From NCBI GenBank assembly GCA_003556605.1, contig PWQX01000195.1, forward strand, positions 1-34,031: 34,031 nt of DNA, given 5' to 3'. Within the stretch, counting starts at the first letter, position 1. Each line of letters starts with the position of its first letter. This DNA is from Spirochaetaceae bacterium (GTDB taxonomy: Bacteria > Spirochaetota > Spirochaetia > DSM-27196 > SLAA01). A program made the translations under genes and the position numbers. The notes under the pieces were generated by a model. The model did not search any database. It saw only the letters and a list, made by a program, of their open reading frames with translations, and was not told the DNA's origin. Below, one piece after another: positions 22,714-31,673 of the stretch.

Positions 22714-25301
22714 CTCTCAAAACGCGAATACTCCCCGCGGAGCCGCTCAACCGCCGGAAGCGCGTGCCCAAATTGCTTGGTCCGCGCGGCCTCCTCCAAC
22801 TCGTCAGCCGCGTCACCAAGCGGGAACGCCGCAAGACTGCGCGCGCCGCCCTTGATTGCGTGCGCGCCGAGCCGCACGGTGTCCCAGTCTTCTTCTGCAA
22901 CCGCAATGTCAATACGCTCGAGCTCAGACTCGGTCTGCGTTCGGAACCTGCCGACAACCCGAACAACGACGTCGCGCCGGCCCATGAATGCCGCAACAGC
23001 GGCATCCCAATCAAACACCGGCGAGCCGGCAAGTTTTCCACCGGGAGCGCCGGACCCAACGGTACCGGACCCGGCGGCGGCCACGGCAGACGTGGACTCG
23101 ACAGACGCGGACTCGCCCGCCTGTGTTTCGACATCGGCCGCTCCCCCGGACACAGGGCCATCAACGAGCCCGGCCGGCTCCCCTCCTGCGCCGGTCCATT
23201 CTTGGGCAACCGGAACGCGCTCGGCGCTTAGCAACCAGCGCCGTAACAGCGGGACCACATCTCTATTCCTGAATGGCTTGCTCAAGAAGTCATTCATTCC
23301 GGCATCAAGGCACCGGTCACGCTCGTCGCGAATTGCGTTCGCGGTAACTGCGATAATCGGTACTTTGGAGTTGAACTCGCGAATCGCCCGCGCAGCCTCA
23401 TATCCGTTCAGGCGCGGCATCTGCACGTCCATAAACACGAGGTCGAAAGCTCTTTCGCGTATCAAATCCACCGCCTCCTGTCCATCCGAGGCGACTCGCG
23501 TGCCGTAGCCCATCTTTGTGAGTATCGTCTCGAACAGTTGCTGATTAACCGGATGGTCCTCAGCAACAAGTACCGTATAGTCGCCGGTTGCGGGCTCAGC
23601 CGCGCCGCCCGCAGGCGTTTCCTCCTCATCGAGCTCCTCGAGCTCTTCAACGAGCTCCGCCGCCCCCTCGTCATCGGCGCCGTCTAGCGTCTCAATCCGT
23701 GAGGAGAAAGCGCCTGAGCCGGCGCCATGCTCGCGCTCGTCATCTATTGCGCTGATAACCCAAACTCCCAGCACGCGATTCAACGTGTCGAACAGTACAC
23801 GCCACTTGACCGGCTTGTTGAGGTACCCGCTGAACCATTTCAAGAGCTTCATTTTCGCTTCAGTTGCGCTCTTGCCGGCGGGGCTGAGAAGAATGAGCTT
23901 GGTACCTCTAATCTCCGCATCCGCGTTGACCTCACTGGCAACCTGCCACCCATCCATACCGGTCAAGTCCTGATCAACGAGCGCCACATCAAACGGCCGG
24001 CCCTCTCGCACCGCCGCCCGCAAAGCCTCTATACCCTCTTCTCCGGACCTGACCTTTACAACATCGCCACCCCATTCCCTCACGTAGCGCAACAACACTG
24101 CCGAAGCAACTCGGCTATCATCGATAATCAAAATCCGGCGCCCCTCGCATATGCGTTGCGCCGGCGCCGTATCGCCGAGCCCGTTGCCGGGAGTGCTCAA
24201 AGGAATGCGAAACCAGAACCGAGACCCTTTGCCCACCCGGCTGCTCACACCTAAGCGCCCGTGCATCATCTCGACAAGATTTTTGGAGATCGAAAGCCCC
24301 AAACCGGTGCCTCCGAATCGACGAGTTGTCGAGGAGTCCACCTGTCTGAACGCTTGGAACAGCAGTTCACACTTGTCCCGCGCTATACCGATTCCGGAGT
24401 CTATCACCTCAAAGTGAATGAGGCGCTGCCCGTCGTCCGCCGAGACCGGCCACACGCGTATGATGATATAGCCCTGAGAGGTGAACTTCACCGCGTTATT
24501 GAATAGGTTAACGATAATCTGCCGCAGGCGGACCGGGTCGCCGGAGATCGTCTGCGGAAGCCTGGGGTCGAGAAAGATCACCACCTCCAGCCCTTTCTTA
24601 TGGGCCTCGAGGCTCACCATATCGACCGCATCTTCAGTCATCGTCAGGAGATCAAACTGTATCACCTCCAGCGAGAGCTTGCCGGCTTCTATTTTCGAGA
24701 AGTCAAGGATGTCGTTGATCAGCCCTAACAGTACTTCGGCCGAAAACTGAATCTGCTCGCCGTACTCGCGCTGCTCCGCATCAAGCTGGGTATCAAGTAG
24801 AAGCTCGGCTATTCCGGTAATGGTATGCAGCGGTGTCCTGATCTCGTGGCTCATGTTTGCGAGAAAGGCCGACTTCGTTTTGGTGGCTCTTTCAGCGGTG
24901 TCTTTGGCTTGCTTAAGCCGAATCTCGGTGTTCTTCTGTTCCGACACGTCTTCGATCAGTGCAAAGAGCATCTGCGCATCGGAGCTCGCGCCTGCGGTAG
25001 AGCCGAGCGAAACCTTCCACCAGCGGGACTCGCCCGATACAGCTCTCGGCCTAACCGACAGCTGCCGGGTCTCGGCCGGCTGCCCGTGAACAACAGCGAT
25101 GGCAGCGGCAAGGCGCGAGGCATCCTCTTCGACCACAAAACACATCAGCTCGGCCCCGAGCGGATCGTCAGCCCCTTCACCGAGCAGCTTCACGAAAGCG
25201 TCGTTGCAGTACTCAATCGCCCCGGAAGCTTTGAGAAGAAGCATTCCAATCGGGGAATTGGCGAATGCTGCGCTAAACTGTTGGTTGAATCGTGATTTCA
25301 C
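22674..25301 (-). CDS. Soluble hybrid histidine kinase: PAS-HisKA-HATPase-REC-REC-HPt
   Basis: The 875 residues read in order: PAS domain (about 8-122); dimerisation/phosphoacceptor helix with H152 in NMSHEIRTPLHT; ATPase with N269 (NLFNNAVKF), D301 (DSGIGI) and GGTGLGLSISK; first receiver with D443 and K497; acidic linker about 535-570; second receiver with D625 (VFMDVQMPRLNG) and K675; a linker rich in Ala, Gly, Ser and Glu; and an HPt domain with H814 (AHAIKGGARSL). This allows a full phosphorelay inside one chain. No membrane helix is present, so it senses a cytoplasmic signal or a partner. GTG 25301 has GAGG seven bases upstream. It lies 46 bases after the double-receiver gene, with which it forms an operon. 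Confidence 0.92.
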   Translation of the reverse strand: MKSRFNQQFSAAFANSPIGMLLLKASGAIEYCNDAFVKLLGEGADDPLGAELMCFVVEEDASRLAAAIAVVHGQPAETRQLSVRPRAVSGESRWWKVSLGSTAGASSDAQMLFALIEDVSEQKNTEIRLKQAKDTAERATKTKSAFLANMSHEIRTPLHTITGIAELLLDTQLDAEQREYGEQIQFSAEVLLGLINDILDFSKIEAGKLSLEVIQFDLLTMTEDAVDMVSLEAHKKGLEVVIFLDPRLPQTISGDPVRLRQIIVNLFNNAVKFTSQGYIIIRVWPVSADDGQRLIHFEVIDSGIGIARDKCELLFQAFRQVDSSTTRRFGGTGLGLSISKNLVEMMHGRLGVSSRVGKGSRFWFRIPLSTPGNGLGDTAPAQRICEGRRILIIDDSRVASAVLLRYVREWGGDVVKVRSGEEGIEALRAAVREGRPFDVALVDQDLTGMDGWQVASEVNADAEIRGTKLILLSPAGKSATEAKMKLLKWFSGYLNKPVKWRVLFDTLNRVLGVWVISAIDDEREHGAGSGAFSSRIETLDGADDEGAAELVEELEELDEEETPAGGAAEPATGDYTVLVAEDHPVNQQLFETILTKMGYGTRVASDGQEAVDLIRERAFDLVFMDVQMPRLNGYEAARAIREFNSKVPIIAVTANAIRDERDRCLDAGMNDFLSKPFRNRDVVPLLRRWLLSAERVPVAQEWTGAGGEPAGLVDGPVSGGAADVETQAGESASVESTSAVAAAGSGTVGSGAPGGKLAGSPVFDWDAAVAAFMGRRDVVVRVVGRFRTQTESELERIDIAVAEEDWDTVRLGAHAIKGGARSLAAFPLGDAADELEEAARTKQFGHALPAVERLRGEYSRFESYIDSLAEFAPGD

Positions 25302-25347
25302 CGGTTTGCCTCAAAACGAATGGTGTAGCGCTATTGGAAGAACCGGT

Positions 25348-26607
25348 TCAGAAGTTCATACGCAGTACTTCGGTGGCCTTCTTGAGAATCCACTCCGGTC
25401 TCAACGGCTTAATGATATAACTGCTCACCCCGTATCTCAACGCTTCGATAACCGTTTCCTTCTTTGAGAGTGCCGACAACACGATAACCGGCAGTTTGAG
25501 CCCGCGTTGCTTCAGTTCATGCAACACCTGGAAACCGTTCATCTCCGGCATCATCAGATCCAGAAATACAAGATCAAAAGTCTCCAGATCACCCGAGTGC
25601 ATAAACTCCTTACCGTTGTTGAACGCCGTGATGCGGAACCCGGTATCGGCAAACGCAGTGTCTATCAGTTCTTGAATGACAATATCGTCGTCAATGACCG
25701 CGACCGAAACGTGCTGTTCAATTTCTTCAAGACCTTGCTCAACCGTCTTCTCATCTTCGAACTTCATGTCGAACGATTCAGCGCCTCCTTTCTTAGGGGC
25801 GGCGGTTTTAAGAAAGTTTCCTCGGACGCTGCTGTCCTCCGCATCCATGTACGCGCCTGCCTTCTTCCCGAGCAGGCCGTCCATCGCGTGCTCAATACTG
25901 TTGGTCACCTCAACCTCGCGATACTGATCGCGCGTACCGACGAACGCTTTCACGTGCTCGTTGTTGGTCAGAATCTTCACGAAGCGCGGTTTGGTCTTGG
26001 TGTAGGTGAGAATATTGCTCAATAGCAGGTCGAGCTTAACGGTATTGTCGTCACCGATCTCTACATGCGGCATGATCAACAGAACGCGCGGCGTTTCAAT
26101 CTCGTAGAGATGCATCAGCTCCGTAATCTTGTACTTCAGAAGCTCGATTTTTTCCGTATTCAAGCCTTCCGCGACCTCGATAAAGAGAATCTCGTCGTTG
26201 ACGTGCGCCTCAATAATGCACGGGGTATTATCGAGCTTGACGTTCACACCGAGAATCTCACCCATCGTGTGCAGCAGCGAATCCACCTTGACCGGTTTGG
26301 AGACGAACTTCTTCACCCCGTACTTCGCAGCCTGCATGATCTTTTCGCGCTCTATGCGCGCCGAGCACATGATTACCGGAGTATTGGCGGTATTCGGGTC
26401 GCTCTTCTTCTTCTTCAACAACTCGAGCGAGCTCGCACGCGACAGGTAGTAATCCATTATCACTAGGTCCGGCATGCTCTGACGCAGTTTGACCGCCCCG
26501 TCGAGACCGTTTACCGAGAGAATGACCTCGAACCCGTATGCCCCCAGCTTCTGCTTGAGGAAATCACGAAATAGCTGAGATTCGTCTATGACGAGAATCT
26601 TCTTCAT
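25348..26607 (-). CDS. Double-receiver regulator (REC - STAS-like middle domain - REC)
   Basis: The 419 residues begin with a receiver domain (KKILVIDES; phosphoacceptor D52 in VIMDYYLS; K104 in VSKP). Residues about 128-248 form an alpha/beta domain (CIIEAHVNDEILFIEVAEGLNTEKIELL... PRVLLIMPHVEI) that resembles STAS or anti-sigma-antagonist-like folds, a weak assignment. A charged linker at 250-297 leads to a second receiver (VAVIDDD; D350 in VFLDLMMPEMNG; K400 in IIKP). No DNA-binding, cyclase or diguanylate domain is present, so output must be through protein contacts. It is transcribed just before the hybrid kinase, its probable partner. A ribosome site GGAG lies 11 bases before ATG 26607. 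Confidence 0.88.
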   Translation of the reverse strand: MKKILVIDESQLFRDFLKQKLGAYGFEVILSVNGLDGAVKLRQSMPDLVIMDYYLSRASSLELLKKKKSDPNTANTPVIMCSARIEREKIMQAAKYGVKKFVSKPVKVDSLLHTMGEILGVNVKLDNTPCIIEAHVNDEILFIEVAEGLNTEKIELLKYKITELMHLYEIETPRVLLIMPHVEIGDDNTVKLDLLLSNILTYTKTKPRFVKILTNNEHVKAFVGTRDQYREVEVTNSIEHAMDGLLGKKAGAYMDAEDSSVRGNFLKTAAPKKGGAESFDMKFEDEKTVEQGLEEIEQHVSVAVIDDDIVIQELIDTAFADTGFRITAFNNGKEFMHSGDLETFDLVFLDLMMPEMNGFQVLHELKQRGLKLPVIVLSALSKKETVIEALRYGVSSYIIKPLRPEWILKKATEVLRMNF

Positions 26608-26631
26608 ATTGAACGCCGCTCCGTTGCTTTA

Positions 26632-26660
26632 GTTATATGCGGATTCACCATAGTTTTCAA
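26632..26660 (-). promoter_or_regulatory. Putative promoter of the double-receiver/hybrid-kinase operon
   Basis: On the minus strand, TTGAAA (26655-26660) and TATAAC (26632-26637) are 17 bases apart, each matching 5 of 6 consensus bases. The expected leader is about 18 bases. Confidence 0.5.
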
Positions 26661-26670
26661 CAATTGTCGA

Positions 26671-26700
26671 TTGACACAGCTTAACAATGCTCGCTAGGAT
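26671..26700 (+). promoter_or_regulatory. Putative promoter of the phosphohexomutase gene
   Basis: A perfect -35 TTGACA (26671-26676) is followed after 18 bases by TAGGAT (26695-26700). The leader would be about 15 bases. It is back-to-back with the minus-strand promoter, their -35 boxes only 10 bases apart. Confidence 0.48.
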
Positions 26701-26721
26701 CGCTTTAGTGTAGGTTTACGC

Positions 26722-28563
26722 ATGCCGTATGACAGCCTTACCGTCGCCGAAAAACTCAACGTCTTGGCACAGACACCGTTCTCAGCCGAATCCGACTGGA
26801 GCGCAGACCAACGCCACAGCGTGCTCGGAAACCTGATTCTCTCCGCATCCGGCTGGCGCACTGTTTTCGCCGGCGACGCCCAAGAAGAGAGCCTCAGCCC
26901 GCTGGTCAACGAGCCGCATCGGCTCTTCGCGTGCTACGCCGCAGACAGTTTTGCACGCTACCTCACCGACCGCCTCGGCCGGCCCGCACGTGTCGCCGTC
27001 GCCACCGACTCGCGACCAACCGGGTACCTGCTCGCTGCAATCGTGCTGCGCACCCTACACGCCGCCGGTCATGGCTGTGAGTTCCTCGGGATTGCGCCAA
27101 CCCCACAACTGCTCGCCTACACCGGCACCGCACCCGGAGTGGACGGGTTCGTGTGCATAACCGCCAGTCACAATCCCATCGGCCACAACGGGTTCAAGTT
27201 TGGTCTGAACGACGGTGGGGTCATGAGCGTATCACAGGGCGAGTGCCTGACTGCGAGACTGCGAGATACCGTTGGAGCGGCGGAGCGGCGGCGCGCAGCG
27301 GTTGCACGCGCTGCGCGGGTCCACGCCGATACGATCAGCGAGCTGCTCCAAGGCTACCCGCCTTATGCTGCCGCATCGCGTGAGGCGTACCGGAAACAGG
27401 CGCTTTGCCTGCTCGACCCTACCGGCACCGCTGTTGCCGCTCGATTGCGGGCAGCGCTCGCCGCCGCACCGCTCGGGGTAATCGGCGAGCTCAACGGCAG
27501 CGCCCGCGGGGCATCTATTGACCGGGAGCTGTTTGAAGATTTGGGAGTCAGTGTTGAGCTGTTGAACGCAGCGCCGGGGCGGGTGGTACATCAGGTTGTT
27601 CCCGAGGGCCCGGGGCTCGATGACTGCCGTAATGCGCTGACCGCACGCGCCGACGACCCCCGCAACTTCATGCTCGGCTATGTCCCCGATAACGACGGTG
27701 ACCGCGGTAATCTCGTATACCGCCCCGCCGGCCGCCCCGATGCTCAGGCACTCGGCGCCCAGGAGGTGTTTGCGCTGACCTGCTACGGGGTCCTGCGAGC
27801 GATCGCCCGCGGGGGCGAAACAAGCGATCAACACGGGCCCGGCAGCCCGGGGCCGGTAGCGGTAGTCGTAAACGGCCCCACTTCGCTGCGTATCGACGAG
27901 ATTGCCGCAGGGTTCGGCGCCGAGGTGTACCGGGCCGAAGTAGGTGAAGCAAACGTACTCGCACTCGCCGATGACCTGCGTGCCGAGGGGTATCAGGTGC
28001 CTATTCTCGGAGAGGGCTCGAACGGCGGCGCTATCATCCCACCACAACGTGTGCGCGATCCGCTTGCCATGCTGATCACGCTCATAAAACTGTTGCGTCC
28101 TACAGACGGCTCAGACCCGCCGGATGATCTTCCGGCGGTACTCGCACAGCTTCCGCGCTGGTCCACGACCAGCGCTTACGAACCCCAGGCGCTGCTGCGC
28201 CTGGGGACCACAGACCACGCCCGTTTGAAACGGCAATACGAGGCGAGGTTTCTCACACTCTGGAAACAGCGGCGCGATGAGCTCGCCGATCGGTTCGGAA
28301 TCGTGAGTTACGAACAACACAACTACGAAGGTACCAATGATCGTGCCGGCTTCGGCCCGCAACACCGAAGCGGCACGCAAAACGGCGGACTGAAGCTACT
28401 GTTTCGCGATGCCGAGGGACACCCAACCGCCTCCGTCTGGCTGCGCGGTTCCAAGACCGAGCCGGTCATGCGGCTCATGGCCGAATGCCGCGGCGGGCAG
28501 GTCTCAAAGGCCCGGGCGCTGCTCAGCCTCCAGCGGGAGCTCGTGTCGGCCGCCGACGAGTGA
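26722..28563 (+). CDS. Phosphoglucomutase/phosphomannomutase family enzyme
   Basis: The enzyme moves a phosphate between C1 and C6 of a hexose. The 613 residues have the phosphoserine loop TASHNPIGHNGFKF with S149. The metal loop is DNDGDRGN (D323, D325, D327), the sugar-binding loop is GEGSNGG near 430, and the phosphate loop RGSKTEPVMRLMAE is near the C-terminus. The protein is longer than common phosphoglucomutases (450-580), with extra helical sequence after the catalytic loop and around 470-520. The N-terminal ~80 residues are also unusual. The sugar (glucose, mannose or other) is not decided by these motifs. It is monocistronic with its own promoter and is convergent with the MutY-like gene (12-base gap). 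Confidence 0.85.
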   Translation: MPYDSLTVAEKLNVLAQTPFSAESDWSADQRHSVLGNLILSASGWRTVFAGDAQEESLSPLVNEPHRLFACYAADSFARYLTDRLGRPARVAVATDSRPTGYLLAAIVLRTLHAAGHGCEFLGIAPTPQLLAYTGTAPGVDGFVCITASHNPIGHNGFKFGLNDGGVMSVSQGECLTARLRDTVGAAERRRAAVARAARVHADTISELLQGYPPYAAASREAYRKQALCLLDPTGTAVAARLRAALAAAPLGVIGELNGSARGASIDRELFEDLGVSVELLNAAPGRVVHQVVPEGPGLDDCRNALTARADDPRNFMLGYVPDNDGDRGNLVYRPAGRPDAQALGAQEVFALTCYGVLRAIARGGETSDQHGPGSPGPVAVVVNGPTSLRIDEIAAGFGAEVYRAEVGEANVLALADDLRAEGYQVPILGEGSNGGAIIPPQRVRDPLAMLITLIKLLRPTDGSDPPDDLPAVLAQLPRWSTTSAYEPQALLRLGTTDHARLKRQYEARFLTLWKQRRDELADRFGIVSYEQHNYEGTNDRAGFGPQHRSGTQNGGLKLLFRDAEGHPTASVWLRGSKTEPVMRLMAECRGGQVSKARALLSLQRELVSAADE

Positions 28564-28575
28564 CGCGGAGAGCGG

Positions 28576-29448
28576 CTAGGAACCGAGACGGAAACTGCCG
28601 TCGGGCTCTTGCACAATGAACCCTTCGCGCGCGAGACCGTCGAGTGCTTCGCGGGTGAGCTCTTGGGGCTCCGGTAGCTCTCGGTACAGCTGTTCCACCG
28701 CGACACGCTCGGCAGCGGTCAATAATCGGAGAACCTGCCCGCGGCGCTGTCGGCACGAGCCTTCAAACGGCGTTTGCGTGGTGTAGTGCCGGCTCCGGCG
28801 GTTGGCGTTCTCACGGCGATTTCGCCCGAGCGCCGCGCCGTAATCCATCAGTGCGTAGTACCACTGCCGTGGATTCCGCCGATCTAAGGCTGCCTCCAGA
28901 ATCGGCCACAGCTCGCGATCGGACACTTGCTCCCGATTCGGGAAAAACCACTCAATCACCGCACGACGGATGTTGGTTTCAATGAACACAACCGGCAGAT
29001 TGTACACAAACGCCATAAGCGATCCTGCAGTCGCCGCCCCAATACCGGGTAGGCTTCGGAGAAGCTGAGGGTCCTGCGGCAACACTCCGCCGTACCTCGT
29101 GCTCACAATCGCGGCGATCTGTTGCAAGTATCGCGCCCTGCGGTTATAGCCGAGCCCCTGCCACAGCTGCAGCACCTCGCGTAGCGGCGCCTGTGACAGG
29201 GATCGGTAGTCTGGAAACCGCTTGAGGAACTCACGGTACTTCTCACGCACGCGCTCGGTCTGCGTTTGCTGCAGCATCAGCTCAGAGACCACAATCGCGT
29301 AGGGGTCGCGAGTAGCGCGCCAGGAGAACCGGCGGCCGTGATCCCGGTAATGACGGTAGACTGCCTCGCGGAAACGACCGGCCTCGGCTACGCGCTCTTT
29401 TCGCGCTTCTTGCGCGCCGCCTCCGCCTTGCGACTGATCTTGTTCCAT
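28576..29448 (-). CDS. MutY-like A/G-specific adenine glycosylase without Fe-S cluster
   Basis: This is an HhH-GPD base-excision enzyme. The 290 residues show [27 protein letters not shown] (catalytic Glu in SELMLQQ), [14 protein letters not shown], and the helix-hairpin-helix [31 protein letters not shown] follows, with Glu near the usual catalytic Asp. The four-cysteine cluster of standard MutY/Nth is absent. In its place is [31 protein letters not shown], typical of cluster-free members. There is no C-terminal 8-oxoguanine-reading domain, only a short winged-helix-like tail. Its start lies 61 bases inside trpS in another frame. Which mismatch it repairs is therefore an inference. Confidence 0.85.
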   Translation of the reverse strand: MEQDQSQGGGGAQEARKERVAEAGRFREAVYRHYRDHGRRFSWRATRDPYAIVVSELMLQQTQTERVREKYREFLKRFPDYRSLSQAPLREVLQLWQGLGYNRRARYLQQIAAIVSTRYGGVLPQDPQLLRSLPGIGAATAGSLMAFVYNLPVVFIETNIRRAVIEWFFPNREQVSDRELWPILEAALDRRNPRQWYYALMDYGAALGRNRRENANRRSRHYTTQTPFEGSCRQRRGQVLRLLTAAERVAVEQLYRELPEPQELTREALDGLAREGFIVQEPDGSFRLGS

Positions 29449-30446
29449 ACCCCGGTAAGTCCCATCGCCTTCTTTGCTGCCACAAGGGTGACCTGCTGCT
29501 GTTCGCGCATTTTGAGCGTGCCTTCGTAGATCACTTCATCGACAAAGCCGGTGCGCGCCTCGGCCGCTGCGCGGCGCTCGCGAATCGGCTCGAGAAACGC
29601 GTTTAGCGCGGCCGCAAGCTTCTCCTTCACCTCAACATCACCCACCCTGCCCTTGCGGTAGCGGTCGGCCATGTCCTCCACCTCTGCTTGATTGGGGTTG
29701 AAAGTCTTGTGGTAGATGAACACCGGATTGCCCTCAACTCTTCCGGGCACATCGGCACGCACTCGATTCGGATCGGTGTACATGCCGCGCACCTTTTTCT
29801 CAACGGTCTTGGCTTCATCCGAAAGCAGAATCGCATTGTTCAGTGATTTCGACATCTTACCCGAGCCGTCGGTACCTACCAGAGTCGGCACATCACCGAT
29901 CAACGACTCCGGTACCGGGAAAACTTCGCCGTACAGGTAATTGAACCGCCGCGCGATCTCACGGGTGAGCTCCACGTGGCTCTCGTTATCGCGCCCAACC
30001 GGTACGAGATGCGCGCGCGGTCCCAAGATATCGGCGCTCTGCAGCACCGGATAGCCCAGCAAGCCGAAGGGCATCTCGGTCAGATCCGCCGACTTGGCCA
30101 TCTCTTTTAGACTCGGCAGGCGCTGTAAACGCGGGACGGTCACGAGCATCTCGAACAGCAGGTTCAGCTCGTAGGTTTCATGCACCGCACTCTGCAGATA
30201 AATGACCGAACGTCCGGGGTCTATCCCGCAAGCGAGATAATCCAGGACCATCTCACGCGCGTTCTCGGCGATCTCGCCGATCTCTTCCTTACCGGGACGC
30301 GTTGTCAAGGTGTGCAGGTCGGCAATAATAAAGGCGCATTCGTACTCCCGCTGCAGCTTCACTCGATTCGCGATCGAGCCCACATAATGCCCCAAGTGCA
30401 ACCGTCCGGTCGGGCGGTCGCCGGTGAGAATTCTTCTCTGCTTCAT
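29388..30446 (-). CDS. trpS: Tryptophanyl-tRNA synthetase
   Basis: It charges tRNA-Trp with tryptophan. The 352 residues contain the class Ic HIGH-type signature HLGH (17-20) in [34 protein letters not shown] and [27 protein letters not shown] follows at 197-201. The anticodon-binding region has [13 protein letters not shown] and a Lys/Arg-rich tail ([14 protein letters not shown]) that overlaps the start of the MutY-like gene by 61 bases. It lies 12 bases after the AI-2E-type transporter gene, so it may be transcribed with it. No strong ribosome site is seen before ATG 30446. The length and motifs are normal for the bacterial enzyme. Confidence 0.96.
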   Translation of the reverse strand: MKQRRILTGDRPTGRLHLGHYVGSIANRVKLQREYECAFIIADLHTLTTRPGKEEIGEIAENAREMVLDYLACGIDPGRSVIYLQSAVHETYELNLLFEMLVTVPRLQRLPSLKEMAKSADLTEMPFGLLGYPVLQSADILGPRAHLVPVGRDNESHVELTREIARRFNYLYGEVFPVPESLIGDVPTLVGTDGSGKMSKSLNNAILLSDEAKTVEKKVRGMYTDPNRVRADVPGRVEGNPVFIYHKTFNPNQAEVEDMADRYRKGRVGDVEVKEKLAAALNAFLEPIRERRAAAEARTGFVDEVIYEGTLKMREQQQVTLVAAKKAMGLTGVWNKISRKAEAARKKREKSA

Positions 30447-30458
30447 ACTGCGTTGTGT

Positions 30459-31559
30459 TTAACTGTCCTTGTCGTTGTAATCGCTTGCTGTGATACCGTT
30501 GTTTGCAAGCCCGCGCCGCAGAAACGGTGAACGCTTGCGTTGTTTATAGTTACCGGTCCCCATCAAAATACCCACCGGCTCAAGCGCCGGAATATTCTCG
30601 AATGTAATCTTCAGCGCTACCGTCAGCGGAACGGCCAGGAACATGCCGATTGGTCCCCATAGCCATCCCCAAAACAGTAACGAAAGCAAGACTATCACCG
30701 GACTCAAGTTCAAACTCTGACCGACCAATTTGGGATCGAGAACGTTGCCTACCGTGAACTGGCTCACGGTCATGGTAATCGCCGTCGCGAGAACCGGATT
30801 CCAGTCCGGAGCGAACTGCAACAACGCAAACAGCACGCTCAGTACCGTTATCATGATCGACCCGAGAGTCGGGATGAAGTTGAACAACAAGGTAAGGATC
30901 GCCCACACGAACGGGAAATCAACCCCTATTATCCGAAACGCCACATAGACGATGCAGCCGGTCATGGCGCTGATCAGCAGTTTGACGCGCAAATAGCGAC
31001 CAATCTCAGCGCTGATATGCTCGAACACAATCGCGATCTTGCGTGTGGTGTGATCCTTGAGCGCTTGCGTGAGCTTGGATTTCATATACGGCTTCTCCAG
31101 CAGCAAGAACAACAAGAACACCAATACGATCACAAGGCCGCTGGCGAAGCTCATGAAGTTACCCGACAGCGAGAGAAGGTAGACTCGAGCGGTGCGAGTG
31201 AGGTCAAACTGATCAAAGACCTCGTCCTGGAGCTCAAAACGCCTGGTGAGATCGTTCAGTAACTCGATAAACCGTACCTGATAGCGCGGAAACTCGCGCA
31301 GAAGCGCCTGCACGCTGGAGTACAAGATCAAGCCGATCAGAAATCCGAACGCCAAAACCATCACCAGAACCGCGAGAATCGAAAGCGACCGCGGCACATG
31401 CATGCGAGCGAGCAGTTGCACCACCGGCGCCACTAAGAAATACAGCATCACCGCGATCACGAACGGGATCACGATCGTGCCGGTCATCGCCAGAACAGAC
31501 CCAACCGCCACAATCGCGATGATGAGAAGTAAAGCGGTGTTTACCTTCTGGTGATCCAC
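30459..31559 (-). CDS. AI-2E family (PerM-type) membrane transporter
   Basis: The 366 residues have the family layout. Two to three N-terminal helices (ALLLIIAIVAVGSVLAM; VIAVMLYFLVAPVVQLLARM; LAVLVMVLAFGFLIGLILY) come first, then a hydrophilic region of ~70 residues. A helix at about 138-157 follows. The C-terminal helices contain FPFVWAILTLLFNFIPTLGSIM and VGNVLDPKLVGQSLNLSPVIVLLSLLFWGWLWGPIGMFLAVPL, the family signature. Members export diverse substrates, and only some handle autoinducer-2. Some take part in ion/proton exchange. The start is a GTG without a clear ribosome site. It is the first gene of a likely operon with trpS and the MutY-like gene. Confidence 0.88.
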   Translation of the reverse strand: MDHQKVNTALLLIIAIVAVGSVLAMTGTIVIPFVIAVMLYFLVAPVVQLLARMHVPRSLSILAVLVMVLAFGFLIGLILYSSVQALLREFPRYQVRFIELLNDLTRRFELQDEVFDQFDLTRTARVYLLSLSGNFMSFASGLVIVLVFLLFLLLEKPYMKSKLTQALKDHTTRKIAIVFEHISAEIGRYLRVKLLISAMTGCIVYVAFRIIGVDFPFVWAILTLLFNFIPTLGSIMITVLSVLFALLQFAPDWNPVLATAITMTVSQFTVGNVLDPKLVGQSLNLSPVIVLLSLLFWGWLWGPIGMFLAVPLTVALKITFENIPALEPVGILMGTGNYKQRKRSPFLRRGLANNGITASDYNDKDS

Positions 31560-31673
31560 AGCGCTGCTACGGTATCAGATTTCCGTGCTTAGTGAAAGCC
31601 TGCAGCGTTAAACGGGAGCGCTGCGTCTTTTCCCGCATCTCCCTATGGCCGTAATCCGCGCAGTACGGGAAAC

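Noticed and set aside
27232-28047. Minus-strand open frame inside the phosphohexomutase gene
   Set aside because: It is a shadow of a gene whose catalytic loops are all intact on the plus strand.
31602-31624. GCAGCG...CGCTGC hairpin downstream of lpdA, considered as a terminator
   Set aside because: It lies about 50 bases past the lpdA stop with an 11-base loop and no T run on the minus strand. A T-rich stretch follows only on the plus strand, where no gene ends.
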